Shown here: piece by piece, positions 1 to 7,903 of the stretch
Layout of the letters: each line of letters begins with the position of its first letter
Numbering within the stretch: position 1 is the stretch's first letter
Source: Albidovulum sp. bin36
GTDB lineage: Bacteria; Pseudomonadota; Alphaproteobacteria; Rhodobacterales; Rhodobacteraceae
DNA length: 38,158 bases
Assembly (NCBI GenBank): GCA_002238565.1
Contig: MPMP01000047.1
Coordinates: 1 to 38,158 of the forward strand
Direction: 5' to 3'
Notes under the pieces: model-generated
What the model was told of the DNA's origin: nothing
Databases searched by the model: none
The model's input: only the letters and a program-made list of their open reading frames with translations
Made by a program: the position numbers and the translations under genes

Positions 1-1666
1 TGCGGGTCAGGCAGGCGTCCTCGCCGAAGACGCAGTCTCTCTGGCGATGATTCAGGTTTTCCACTGTCCAATGGCCGCGATTCAGCCGAAGCAGATCCTC
101 CGGCGACGCGGCCTTGGCATCGAGAGAAGTGATGAGATACGCGGTCTCGATGTAGTCCTTCCCGTCCTCTGCGCCGGCATCCTTCTTCAACGGCTCCCGG
201 TAGCGGATGACGCGGGCGACCTGACTGACGCCGGGGTAGTTGACGGCGCCCTTGAGCGGGGTCATGACGCGGATTGACCGCTGCTCCAGGCGCCCGTGGG
301 CCTTTTCGACATCCTCCTCGAAGCGGTCGGGGGCGTCCCTCTCCCAGTCGATGCTGTCGAGGATGTCGAAGGTCTCCGGAGAGTTGCCCTTGACGGCGAA
401 GACGTAGTCCGCGCGTTCCGTGATCAGCTTCGCGGTCTTGCGCGTCGTGTGCAGCGCGTCGACGGTGATCACCTTTCCGCGGATGTCGCTGCGCTCCAGG
501 AGGTCGTGCGTGGCCGCCAGTTCGCCTCCCTCCTCGCCGAAGTTCAGGAGCGCGAAGGGTGCGCCGGAGGCATGGTCGACAAGCGCCACGGTCTCGTGAT
601 GGTCCTCGCCGTTGCGGTTGGCGCCGCGGATGCGCTTGCCGTCGGGGGCGAGCGCCCGGGCAAGGTGGAGCCGGGGCCGGGACCAGCGGGCGATCACATC
701 CTCCAGAGCCTCGGGGTCGACCGACTGCACGACCCGGTGGATGGTGGACTTGGAGACCGGCTCGCGAAGCCCCGTCTTCGGGTTCGTCCATGCGCCGACG
801 GCCTCCAGCTCCGCCTGGGACAGCGACCGCGCGAACTGCGCGGCGGCGAGGCAGCCCTTCATGTTGGCGAGTTCGGCGAGGACATGCATGGCGAGCACGC
901 AGGCCACCGTATGCTTCCGTCCCTGCGCCCGGCGGAAGTCCGGAACCGCCGCCAGCTCTGCATGCAGGGAGAGCATCGCCCCAGGATCCCGGGGCGCCAG
1001 TTCAGGACCGGCGGGCGGCACCACGTCGGGCGGCAGCGGCATCGGGTTCGAAAGCAGCTCACGGGCGTCGGGCCTCAGCGGCGTGACGAAGATCTCCTTC
1101 GGCTTGCCGTGGGGGTCGGTGTACCGCCCGTTGGAACGGGCGAACCCCCTGGTCTTGCCCAGCCCCGTCCAGCCCGCCGCCCTGTACATGGTGCCCGGAA
1201 AGAACTCCGGATCGCAGAACGTCTCGGCCAGGAGAACCCCGTGGCCGTGCGCTTCCAGCCAGTCGTCGGCGAGCCGGCGGGTCATCCCCGCAAGGAAGCG
1301 GGAGGCGAGGTTCGGGAACACGCCGGGCTCCGAGAGCACCAGGAACCGAGTGTTGTTTGCGATCATCGCAAGCCGCCCGAACTGCTGTTCCGGCTTCCAG
1401 CCGCACCAGCGGTCGCGCGGCCTGCACTTGAAGGCGCCGTTCTGCCACGCGGCAAGGCCCAGCCACCGGTCCCCGAAGGTCGCGACGTAGCGCAGGCCGC
1501 GGCCCGCAAGCCGGCGAAAGCCGAGATAGTGGTGTTGGTCCATCAGGGCGTCCCAGAGCGGGCGCTCCTCCGGCTTCGCCAGGCGGACCTCGACCTCGGA
1601 CAGCGCGAACCCTTCGGGAGGCGCCCTGTGAACCGGGCACGCCTGCATGCGTTTGCGAATCGACAT
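1..1666 (-). CDS. ISAs1-family transposase with N-terminal DUF4338 (DruA-like) domain, cut by the window edge
   Basis: Reading the minus strand from the ATG at 1666 gives an uninterrupted frame of 555 codons that runs off the left edge. The first roughly 200 residues carry the DUF4338/DruA pattern: HYLGFRRLAGRGLRYV, RDRWCGW, then NNTRFLVL and PNLASRFL, and later ETFCDPEFFPG. The remainder is an ISAs1-type DDE transposase: PDFRRAQGRKH, VSKSTIHRVV, the first Asp in APDGKRIRG, the second in TVDALHTTRKT followed by YVFAVKGNSPETF, and the catalytic Glu in RGHWTVENLNH. Only the last part after GEDACLTR is missing. The frame on the opposite strand is also open, but it is only the codon-register shadow of this gene. 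The known role of such proteins is cut-and-paste mobility of their insertion sequence. No clear ribosome binding site precedes the ATG. Confidence 0.9.
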   Translation of the reverse strand, partial: MSIRKRMQACPVHRAPPEGFALSEVEVRLAKPEERPLWDALMDQHHYLGFRRLAGRGLRYVATFGDRWLGLAAWQNGAFKCRPRDRWCGWKPEQQFGRLAMIANNTRFLVLSEPGVFPNLASRFLAGMTRRLADDWLEAHGHGVLLAETFCDPEFFPGTMYRAAGWTGLGKTRGFARSNGRYTDPHGKPKEIFVTPLRPDARELLSNPMPLPPDVVPPAGPELAPRDPGAMLSLHAELAAVPDFRRAQGRKHTVACVLAMHVLAELANMKGCLAAAQFARSLSQAELEAVGAWTNPKTGLREPVSKSTIHRVVQSVDPEALEDVIARWSRPRLHLARALAPDGKRIRGANRNGEDHHETVALVDHASGAPFALLNFGEEGGELAATHDLLERSDIRGKVITVDALHTTRKTAKLITERADYVFAVKGNSPETFDILDSIDWERDAPDRFEEDVEKAHGRLEQRSIRVMTPLKGAVNYPGVSQVARVIRYREPLKKDAGAEDGKDYIETAYLITSLDAKAASPEDLLRLNRGHWTVENLNHRQRDCVFGEDACLTR

Positions 1667-1798
1667 GCCGCGAGCATCGCACATGTTGGGCGGGAACGCC
1701 AGAGAAAACCGCCGACGATCCCGCGAACGGGCTCGCGCGCGCACGCGGGCGCGCTTGCAACGCGGGGATGCCCGATGTCAAGAAAAATTAAACGGATT

Positions 1799-1816
1799 CA
1801 GCGTGGGATCGCCCTG
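1799..1816 (-). repeat. Probable terminal end of the ISAs1-type element
   Basis: Read on the minus strand from 1816 the sequence begins CAGGGCGATCCCACGCTG. A CAGGG start is typical of ISAs1-family terminal inverted repeats, and it lies 150 bases upstream of the transposase start, a reasonable leader length. The other end is outside the window, so neither the inverted repeat nor a target duplication (candidate bases 1817-1826) can be confirmed. Confidence 0.4.
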
Positions 1817-2163
1817 AGAACGTGACTAGTTACAGAAAATTAGCAGCAATTGGATCACCGCCTCAACAGTCGTGCCCGTTAGGACGATGCAAAATCGTAT
1901 GTTAACGGCGGCGGAATAATGCTCCACAGGAAGCACCCGGTCGGTCCGGCTGCCGTGGTGCAAGATTGCATTACCTGTAGTCCGCTGTCGGGATCGGCAT
2001 GGGGCGAGAGATGTATGGCGTGGAGCTTTATGCAGCGGTTCGGCTTGCGGTTGTCGAGGAGGGTCTGAGCCATTCCGAGGGCGCCGGTTCGGGGTCGACC
2101 GGCGGACGGTGAAGAAGATGCTGAACCATTCGGCAGCGCCGGGCCTTTCATCCGTACACAGTT

Positions 2164-2406
2164 AACTCTGATCATGCCGTAATCTCGCCAAGCTCTGAAA
2201 TCTTCGACGAACAATGATAGCAGCATGTAGCCCTCCCAGAGTTTTTTGGTTCACGGTAGCGGCTGCCTCTTCCTGGGGATGAATCCGGCGAGGCGGACCG
2301 TGTTGACCGCGAAGCTCGCGATCGTCTGGTTCGGGTCGGGCGGGCCGCGCTGCCTCCGGTGGTTCGGCTTGGGCATGTGAACGGCCGGAACCTCGATCTT
2401 GTCCAT
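2164..2406 (-). pseudogene. Decayed transposase C-terminal fragment (IS4/Tn5-like), with an internal stop
   Basis: On the minus strand the frame from about 2406 reads DKIEVPAVHMPKPNHRR, then IASFAVNTVRLAGFIPRKRQ and PLP, then a TGA stop at 2253-2251. The same frame continues directly with TKKLWEGYMLLSLFVEDF. The pattern GGF/AGF-x-P-x-KRQPLPGTKKLW-x-G resembles the C-terminal end of IS4-group/Tn5-like transposases as I remember them, and the stop sits exactly where the Gly of PLPGT would be (GGA to TGA). No intact N-terminal DDE portion is recognisable upstream, so this is a remnant. The family assignment is from memory and moderate; the in-frame stop is seen directly. Confidence 0.45.
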
Positions 2407-2691
2407 GTGGACGACCGTGCGCGCGGGCGCGTCCGGCATCGAGCGTGCAGGCGGGATGCGCCGCCGCTGCAGGCCAACTTCCAAAACGCCCTCTGGGAGA
2501 TCGGCCGGCAGGTCGAGACCATGTTCCTGATGCAGCGGAACTTCCTGGTCGCGGGCCTGGCGCACATGGTCGCCGGAATATCCCGGAGCATGCGGCGCGA
2601 GCGGCCGGGACGCTCGCGCCCGCGCAAATCCATGAAGCCGAGATCGAAATGAACGAATGGATCACGCGCCTAAACCGGCGCCCCCAAAACC

Positions 2692-2728
2692 AGCCCCTGG
2701 CTCCGGCTCTCAACCCGGAACAGGGGCT
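2692..2728 (+). terminator. Rho-independent-type hairpin with a T-rich tail
   Basis: AGCCCCTG at 2692-2699 pairs with CAGGGGCT at 2721-2728, with an inner CCGG/CCGG pairing. It is followed by TTTCTTAT, giving terminator geometry on the plus strand. No intact plus-strand gene ends just before it, so it may be a leftover of the decayed mobile DNA at 1817-2690. Confidence 0.5.
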
Positions 2729-2860
2729 TTTCTTATCCGAATAGCTTGATTCCTTAACCGAAGGCCATTGGCGCGCAGTCCTGTGAAAACTGGAAATTGG
2801 CTTGTCACATGGGATGCGGCGGCTGGGTATTCGGGCTACGGGTCAGCGGCGATTATTCGT

Positions 2861-3547
2861 TTAAACGACATTTACGCTTATAGCGCCGAGCCCCTCGATT
2901 TCGGCTTTCAATCGATCGCCTCGCTTGACTTCGGAAACTCCGGCGGGCGTTCCGGATAGGATGACGTCTCCCGCGCCTAGTTTAAAATATTCCGACAAGT
3001 ACGCGATGATTTCGGGCACTTTCCAAATCATTTGATTGAGATTGCCGTCCTGCCGAAGATCGCCGTTCACTTTCAAACTAATGCGGCCCTCGGGCAAATG
3101 CCCTACCCTCGTTGCCGGGTGCACCGGGCCTACCGGAGCCGAGCGTTCGAATGCCTTGCCGATTTCCCAGGGCCTGCCGAGTTTTTTTTGCTCGGCCTGC
3201 AGATCGCGCCTAGTCATGTCCAATGAAATCGCATAGCCGAAGACATGGTCGAGCGCCTGCTCGATGGATATGTTCGACCCGCCCGACTTCAGCATGACTG
3301 CCAATTCAGCCTCGTGGTGGACTTCGGAGGAATGCGGCGGATAGGGGAATTCCCCGCTAGGATCCAAATTGTCGGGATTTTTCTGAAAAAAGAACGGCTG
3401 CTCCCGATTCGGGTCGTGCCCCATTTCAATAGCATGCGCCGCATAGTTTCTGCCGATGCAGTAGACTCTGCGCACTGGATACGGAGCCTCGGATCCATCC
3501 ACGGGAATCGCGACAACGGGGGGCTGTTCAATTGCAAACCTATTCAT
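2861..3547 (-). CDS. Fumarylacetoacetate hydrolase family protein, fumarylpyruvate-hydrolase-like
   Basis: A 228-residue FAH-fold hydrolase, usual length for the short NagK-like class. Visible family motifs, in order: VRRVYCIGRNYAAHAIEMGH, PFFFQKNPDNL, the metal-ligand region SSEVHHEAELAV, FGYAISLDMTRRDLQ, GRPWEIGKAFERSAPVGP, and ILSGTPAGVSEVKRGD. These enzymes use a divalent metal bound by the E-x-E...D set to cleave C-C bonds of acylpyruvates such as fumarylpyruvate, in the cytoplasm. The ATG at 3547 is preferred over one eight codons upstream because GGAAGG stands nine bases before it. It is divergent from the GntR regulator gene and so probably belongs to the same catabolic unit as the importer at 4480-7812. 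The actual substrate cannot be read from sequence. Confidence 0.88.
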   Translation of the reverse strand: MNRFAIEQPPVVAIPVDGSEAPYPVRRVYCIGRNYAAHAIEMGHDPNREQPFFFQKNPDNLDPSGEFPYPPHSSEVHHEAELAVMLKSGGSNISIEQALDHVFGYAISLDMTRRDLQAEQKKLGRPWEIGKAFERSAPVGPVHPATRVGHLPEGRISLKVNGDLRQDGNLNQMIWKVPEIIAYLSEYFKLGAGDVILSGTPAGVSEVKRGDRLKAEIEGLGAISVNVV

Positions 3548-3640
3548 GCAAGCGTACCTTCCAATTCGCATCTTATCTGGTTCAAGCTGCAGGGTCGATT
3601 TTGGGGTCCTGCCGAAAACTCGAATATTTCAAAACCAACC

Positions 3641-3669
3641 TTGCCAAACCGGTTGACTACCGATATGAT
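3641..3669 (+). promoter_or_regulatory. Sigma70-type promoter of the gntR-ABC operon
   Basis: TTGCCA at 3641-3646 and TATGAT at 3664-3669 are separated by exactly 17 bases. Each hexamer differs from consensus at one position. Transcription would begin near 3676, inside the palindrome at 3671-3691 and about 37 bases before the regulator's ATG. Confidence 0.6.
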
Positions 3670-3670
3670 A

Positions 3671-3697
3671 GACCAATGAGGCATATTGGTCAACCAA
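3671..3697. promoter_or_regulatory. Overlapping palindromes, candidate GntR operator
   Basis: GACCAAT (3671-3677) and ATTGGTC (3685-3691) form a perfect 7-base inverted repeat with a 7-base spacer. Overlapping it, TTGGTCAACCAA (3686-3697) is a second near-perfect palindrome. It fits the GT-N(x)-AC half-site arrangement known for GntR/FCD operators. The sites start right after the -10 box, so a bound regulator would block its own operon. The autoregulation is inference. Confidence 0.5.
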
Positions 3698-3712
3698 TAC
3701 AGGATTCAAGAA

Positions 3713-4390
3713 ATGCTTGAATCGCTCGAAACGCCGGAAGAGGTCGACGCGCTGGCAGCCCTGGAGGCGCACATCGTCGCAGGCAGATACAGCCCGGGGG
3801 ATCGACTGCCGCCTGAACGAGAGTTGACTTCAAGCCTCGGAATTACGCGCAGCAAGCTAAGGCGCGCTCTCGATGAACTTGAGCGCGAAGGCAAGATTTG
3901 GCGGCATGTAGGCAAAGGCACCTTTCTTGCAATGGACGGAGTCGATGGCTTGGCAAAGCTTTGCAATCGAGTGTCTCCGGCGCAAATGATGAGAGCGCGG
4001 CTAGCGCTGGAACCTGCGCTAGCGAGAGAAGCCTCCATAAATTCCTCGATGTCGGCCCTTTCGGAAATTCAGATGTACAAGCGCCGGGCGGAACAGGCCG
4101 GATCATGGGAAGAATACGAAGCCTGCGACGACCTTTTCCATCGGTCTGTCGCCGAAGCAACCGGAAACGATCTTTTGCTTTCGCTTTTCGACAGGCTCAA
4201 TCAGGTCCGCCGGGCGATCGCATGGAGCGCTGTGGTTCGGAGCACGCGCGAGCCCCCGGCCGACCACGCCAGCTTCTCGGAGCACGACAGAATCGTTGCG
4301 GCGATCGTGGCGCGAACTCCCGATTCGGCCTTTCTGGCGATGAGGGATCATTTGAGCTCGGTCTCGAACCGCTTGTTCGGCGAAGCGTGA
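3713..4390 (+). CDS. GntR family transcriptional regulator, FadR subfamily with FCD domain
   Basis: 225 residues from the ATG at 3713. The N-terminal winged helix (about residues 10-75) shows the GntR signature IVAGRYSPGDRLPPERELTS followed by LGITRSKLRRALDELEREGK and the wing HVGKGTFL. The C-terminal half is an all-helical FCD ligand-binding domain, with ARLALEPALAREA, the metal/ligand residues in CDDLFHRSVAEATGN, and SEHDRIVAAIVARTPDSAFLAMRDH. Such regulators usually repress neighbouring catabolic or uptake genes until an organic acid ligand binds. A TTG nine codons upstream is also in frame but lies inside the candidate operator, so ATG is preferred. It heads the operon with the ABC genes that start 89 bases later and is divergent from the FAH-family gene. 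Confidence 0.88.
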   Translation: MLESLETPEEVDALAALEAHIVAGRYSPGDRLPPERELTSSLGITRSKLRRALDELEREGKIWRHVGKGTFLAMDGVDGLAKLCNRVSPAQMMRARLALEPALAREASINSSMSALSEIQMYKRRAEQAGSWEEYEACDDLFHRSVAEATGNDLLLSLFDRLNQVRRAIAWSAVVRSTREPPADHASFSEHDRIVAAIVARTPDSAFLAMRDHLSSVSNRLFGEA

Positions 4391-4479
4391 TGCCGACGCG
4401 AATCGCCGGGCGACAGGTCGATTGAAAGTACAGCCGAATTTATTGCCTAATTTCGAACCAGGAAAAGGAGAAACCAAGA

Positions 4480-5454
4480 ATGGTTAAACTAGTCAAAAGA
4501 ATTATAGCGATGGCCGCCGCTTTGCCGCTCGCCGTCGGCCTGTCCGCGGCAGTCGCGCAGGCGGATACAATTCGCATTGCGCTCGCTGAAACCCCGTCGG
4601 ACGAGCTAGCGGCGTTTTTCGTGGCTCTTGACAGGGCCAAGGCAAACGGGCTGGACTATGAATGGACGGCTTTCTCGGATGAGGAACTGGCTATTCAGGC
4701 CGTTCTAAGCGGTCAAATGGATATCGGCTTCGGAACGCCGTATGCGGCCATGCAAAGGTCCAAGGCTCCGGTTCGGATTATTTTCCAGCTGTCGAAGCTG
4801 AAATTCTTCCCGGTTACAACCAAGAAGTACAGCAAGCTCGAGGACTTGGACGGCGAGCCGATCCTGCTCCATTCGCGCGGAGGCGGAACGGATTCGATCG
4901 CAAACGTAATCGAGGACAAGGCCGGCATCACGTTCGGCGAACGCTCGTACGTGCCCGGCTCGGCCAATCGCGTCGTCGCGCTCGTCGCGGGTCAAGCCGA
5001 CGCGACGATTATCGACCTGTCCAACAAGAACAAGGTCATGCGCCAGCATGCGGACAAATTCAACGTCCTTCCTATGTTTGACGTCGAGGCATCCGACGAA
5101 GCGCTGTTCGCCAATCTCGACTGGATCAAGGCGAACGAGGAGCAAGTGCAGATATTCGTCAATGCGCTTCTCAGCGTCTGGCAGGAAATGAACGCCGATC
5201 CGATGGCTATCAAGCGCGAAACCAACCCGGACGGGCCAATCGGCCAGCTGCCCAAGGAAATTCTTGACAGTCTCGACAATTTCTATGCCGAAGCGGTCGA
5301 AGGCGGGCTTTACGACGCGAACGGCGGCGGCCGCAAGGCTGCCATGGCCGACTTGGAATGGTACAGCAACGCCGGCCAGCTCCAAGGCGACATGTCGACG
5401 CTAAAGGTTGAAGACTTCTGGTACATGGCGCCGCTCGACGCCGCGATGAACTAG
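4480..5454 (+). CDS. ABC transporter substrate-binding protein, NMT1/SsuA/TauA type
   Basis: 324 residues with a clear Sec signal peptide (MVKLVKR then a hydrophobic stretch ending AVAQA before DTIRIALAE), so the mature protein should be periplasmic. The fold follows the NrtA/SsuA/NMT1 pattern: an opening IRIALAETPSDELAAFFVAL, LSGQMDIGFGTPYAAMQ, LEDLDGEPILLHSRGGG, and a second lobe with VALVAGQADATIIDLS. AAGGAG lies a few bases before the ATG. Known members of this superfamily bind taurine, alkanesulfonates, aromatic acids, nitrate or pyrimidine precursors, so the ligand is not determined here. The adjacent FAH-family hydrolase makes an organic acid plausible. A strong hairpin follows the stop codon. 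Confidence 0.88.
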   Translation: MVKLVKRIIAMAAALPLAVGLSAAVAQADTIRIALAETPSDELAAFFVALDRAKANGLDYEWTAFSDEELAIQAVLSGQMDIGFGTPYAAMQRSKAPVRIIFQLSKLKFFPVTTKKYSKLEDLDGEPILLHSRGGGTDSIANVIEDKAGITFGERSYVPGSANRVVALVAGQADATIIDLSNKNKVMRQHADKFNVLPMFDVEASDEALFANLDWIKANEEQVQIFVNALLSVWQEMNADPMAIKRETNPDGPIGQLPKEILDSLDNFYAEAVEGGLYDANGGGRKAAMADLEWYSNAGQLQGDMSTLKVEDFWYMAPLDAAMN

Positions 5455-5463
5455 GACATTCCT

Positions 5464-5487
5464 GGCGGCGCCCTTCGGGGCGCCGCC
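5464..5487 (+). other. Intercistronic stem-loop with UUCG tetraloop after the binding-protein gene
   Basis: GGCGGCGCCC (5464-5473) and GGGCGCCGCC (5478-5487) form a perfect 10-base-pair stem closed by the exceptionally stable TTCG loop. No T-tract follows, and the permease start is 20 bases further on. It is therefore more likely an mRNA-stability or partial-attenuation element than a full terminator. Confidence 0.7.
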
Positions 5488-5507
5488 ATGTTCGATCGAG
5501 CTGAGAA

Positions 5508-5549
5508 ATGAACAGATCGCTGCTCCTAATGAATAGATCGCTGCTCCTG
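5508..5549 (+). repeat. 21-base tandem duplication of a start-codon segment
   Basis: 5508-5528 and 5529-5549 are direct tandem copies differing at two positions (third base of codon 2 and third base of codon 7). Each copy encodes MNRSLLL. Both differences are silent, so the duplication is old enough to have diverged or is under selection at protein level. Confidence 0.9.
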
Positions 5550-6287
5550 AAGCTGCTGTCCGCCGCAGTCGTATTCGGCGCTTGGGAAATCGCCGGACGA
5601 ATCCCCGTTAGCTTTGGATTCCCGACCTTTTTCGAATCCATGCTTGCGCTTGCGAACATGGTGGGCGACGGCTCGCTCTTCGAGGCCTACTCGGACACGC
5701 TGCGACCGCTTGTGATCGGATTGATTATTTCCGCGTTTCTAGGAATCGGCATAGGATTGTGGATCGGCCTGAGTTCCTGGTTCGACTGGCTGGTGCTGCC
5801 GATATTCATCGTCATGCAGGCCGCGCCTCTCGCCGCCCTGATTCCGCTTTTGGTCATGGTATACGGAATCGGGCTGACATCGAAAATATTCGTGGTGTGC
5901 ATCATGGCCATGCCTGTAATAGTCCTGAATACGGCGGGGGGCGTGCGCAACGCGCCAACGAATCTCAAGGAGATGGGGCGTTCGTTTCTGGGAAACGAAA
6001 GGGACATTGTTCTCAAGGTAATCATTCCATCAGCTTCGCCGATCATTTTTTCCGGCCTTAGGCTGGGAACCTCCGCCGGGTTCATAGGCGCGATCCTGTC
6101 GGAGTTGAAGATTACGCCGACCGGGGTCGGCGACATCATCACCTATAGCCGTTCAATCGCCGATTATCCGAGCATGTACGCCGCCATATTCTCGATCATC
6201 GTACTAGCGGTTCTTTTCTTGAACCTCCTGGAAAGGATCGAGCGCTGGCTCTTTGAAGGAAACGTACGTGGATATGCATCGGACTGA
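5508..6287 (+). CDS. ABC transporter permease, SsuC/TauC type (first of two)
   Basis: 259 residues with about six hydrophobic membrane segments. The BPD_transp_1 core shows the EAA-loop equivalent LKEMGRSFLGNERDIVLKVI, followed by IIFSGLRLGTSAGFIGAILSE. The fold and length match the SsuC/TauC permease family, which forms the inner-membrane channel of NMT1-type importers. The start codon region is odd: the first seven codons (MNRSLLL) are repeated in tandem, giving ATGs at both 5508 and 5529. The first is preferred because GAGCTGAGAA precedes it, whereas the second has no ribosome binding site of its own. The next gene overlaps its end by 20 bases. A second, different permease follows the ATPase, suggesting a heterodimeric channel. 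Confidence 0.9.
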   Translation: MNRSLLLMNRSLLLKLLSAAVVFGAWEIAGRIPVSFGFPTFFESMLALANMVGDGSLFEAYSDTLRPLVIGLIISAFLGIGIGLWIGLSSWFDWLVLPIFIVMQAAPLAALIPLLVMVYGIGLTSKIFVVCIMAMPVIVLNTAGGVRNAPTNLKEMGRSFLGNERDIVLKVIIPSASPIIFSGLRLGTSAGFIGAILSELKITPTGVGDIITYSRSIADYPSMYAAIFSIIVLAVLFLNLLERIERWLFEGNVRGYASD

Positions 6288-7056
6288 AGCCGGCGGCGTG
6301 CCGGAGCCGGCCGTGTCGGCCCGAAGGATTTCGAAGACGTACGGCCATGTCGAAGCGCTTAGAAACCTGACTCTCGAATTTCCGAGGGGCCAGCTGACAT
6401 CGCTTCTGGGACCATCGGGCTGCGGAAAGACAACGCTCCTGAAAATTATCGCGGGGCTGCTGGAGCCGACTTCCGGCGAAGTGCAGGTAAATGGAGCTCC
6501 CGTCACCGGTCCGGGACCGGACCGCGCCTTCGTATTCCAGGACTTCGCCCTCCTTCCATGGGCAAGCGTGCTTCGCAACGTGGCGTTCGGACTCGAGCTT
6601 CGAGGGGTCGGAAGAACTGAACGGGAAGGAATCGCCGAGAAGTACATTCGGAATGTCGGCCTCGCGGGATTCGAAAACAACTTTCCCCACGAATTGTCCG
6701 GAGGCATGCGGCAGCGAGTCGGGCTTGCCCGGGCGCTTGCGGTGGACAGCCAGGTTCTCCTGATGGACGAGCCGTTTTCGGCGGTTGACGAGCAGACTCG
6801 CCGAAAGTTTCAGGAAGATCTGCTCGGACTTGTCGCGGAGGAGAACAAGACTTTCCTGTTCGTAACCCATTCCATCGAGGAAGCGGTCTACGTGTCGGAC
6901 CAGATCGCGATTTTATTGCCTCGGCCAAGCCGCGTTTCCGATGTCATCCGGCCTAGCGGCCTTCGCGCCAAGGATGTCGCGGACATCCGCCGCGACCCCG
7001 AATACCTGGATATCGTGGACCAGATATGGGCGTCGCTAAGAAACTACGTGGAGTAG
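6268..7056 (+). CDS. ABC transporter ATP-binding protein, SsuB/TauB type
   Basis: About 262 residues. Walker A GPSGCGKTT (about residues 48-56), Q-loop VFQDFALLPW, signature LSGGMRQRVGLARAL, Walker B VLLMDEPFSAVD and switch His in FVTHSIEEAVYVSD are all intact, so this is a functional nucleotide-binding domain. The Q-loop and tail resemble SsuB/TauB/NrtC partners of NMT1-type binding proteins. The GTG at 6268 is preferred because AAGGA lies seven bases before it; ATG at 6274 and TTG at 6253 are alternatives. The gene begins 20 bases inside the upstream permease gene and ends three bases before the next permease, so the three are translationally linked. Confidence 0.9.
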   Translation: MDMHRTEAGGVPEPAVSARRISKTYGHVEALRNLTLEFPRGQLTSLLGPSGCGKTTLLKIIAGLLEPTSGEVQVNGAPVTGPGPDRAFVFQDFALLPWASVLRNVAFGLELRGVGRTEREGIAEKYIRNVGLAGFENNFPHELSGGMRQRVGLARALAVDSQVLLMDEPFSAVDEQTRRKFQEDLLGLVAEENKTFLFVTHSIEEAVYVSDQIAILLPRPSRVSDVIRPSGLRAKDVADIRRDPEYLDIVDQIWASLRNYVE

Positions 7057-7059
7057 GCG

Positions 7060-7812
7060 ATGAACGTTTTGGGAATACGCCTTCCGGGAATGTCGTCCCT
7101 TATTTTGTGGGGGCTTCTTTGGGAAGCGGTCGGCCAATTCGGGATTTCGTTTTTTCTACCGCCGCTTTCGGCGGTTGTTGCAACCCTTTACGAAATCATC
7201 GGAACGCCGGCCTTTCTGAAAGCGCTGTCCGAAACCGCGCGCGCGTTCCTCGCCGGCGTATTCTTCGCGATCGCGATCGGCATTCCCGTCGGCATCCTCA
7301 TGGGCAAGAACCGGCTCATCGACGAATTGCTGCTGCCATGGGTGAATATTTTTCTGAGCGCGCCGCTAACGGCCCTGGTGCCGGTGCTAATGGTGCTATT
7401 CGGCTTCGGATTGAAGTCGATAATCATTACTACTTCTCTCTTCGCGATCTGGATCATTATTCTGAACGCGCGCGCCGGGGTAATGCAAATCAACCGCTCG
7501 CTGATTGAAATGGCCTTGAGCTTCGGCGCCTCGCCCTGGGCGGCATTTACCAAAATTTATTTCTGGGCGGCGCTGCCCGAAATTCTCGGCGGCGTAAGGA
7601 TCGGCGTTATCCGGGCCGTCAAGGGCGTAATCATTGGCCAGCTTCTGATCTCTATCGTGGGATTCGGCGCATTGTTCGAACTATATTCGGCGAATTTTCT
7701 AATGTCGCACTTCTGGGCGGTCCTGCTGGTATTGTTTGCTCTCGCCTTTTCGATATCGGAATTCCTTGCATATCTGGAGCGGCGCGTCGACTACTACGCC
7801 GCGAAGCGCTAG
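7060..7812 (+). CDS. ABC transporter permease, SsuC/TauC type (second of two)
   Basis: 250 residues, strongly hydrophobic with about six membrane segments. The permease core is recognisable from SFGASPWAAFTKIYFWAALP (EAA loop), then GGVRIGVIRAVKGVIIGQLL. It is distinct in sequence from the permease at 5508, so this importer probably uses a heterodimeric channel, whereas many SsuC/TauC-type systems encode a single permease. It begins three bases after the ATPase stop and ends the operon. A cluster of hairpins starts at its stop codon. Confidence 0.9.
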   Translation: MNVLGIRLPGMSSLILWGLLWEAVGQFGISFFLPPLSAVVATLYEIIGTPAFLKALSETARAFLAGVFFAIAIGIPVGILMGKNRLIDELLLPWVNIFLSAPLTALVPVLMVLFGFGLKSIIITTSLFAIWIIILNARAGVMQINRSLIEMALSFGASPWAAFTKIYFWAALPEILGGVRIGVIRAVKGVIIGQLLISIVGFGALFELYSANFLMSHFWAVLLVLFALAFSISEFLAYLERRVDYYAAKR

Positions 7813-7899
7813 GCCCGCTGTTCCGACAGGAACCAGGGCCATGGCATCCGGAAGGCCCGTTCCGGTCCCCGGCGCATGCTGAAGCCCCCGGCGCGCCGG
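7812..7899. terminator. Hairpin cluster between convergent operons
   Basis: Three inverted repeats occupy the gap between two converging operons. The first is GGCCC/GGGCC (7812-7816, 7836-7840) with inner GTTCC/GGAAC (7820-7824, 7829-7833). The second is CCGGAA/TTCCGG (7848-7853, 7860-7865). The third is the perfect palindrome CCGGCGCGCCGG (7888-7899), followed by ATTTTC on the plus strand. Together they likely end transcription in both directions. Confidence 0.55.
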
Positions 7900-7903
7900 A
7901 TTT

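Noticed and set aside
296..1825. 509-codon open frame on the plus strand
   Set aside because: It is in exact codon register with the ISAs1 transposase on the other strand and has no family-like motif; a GC-rich shadow frame.
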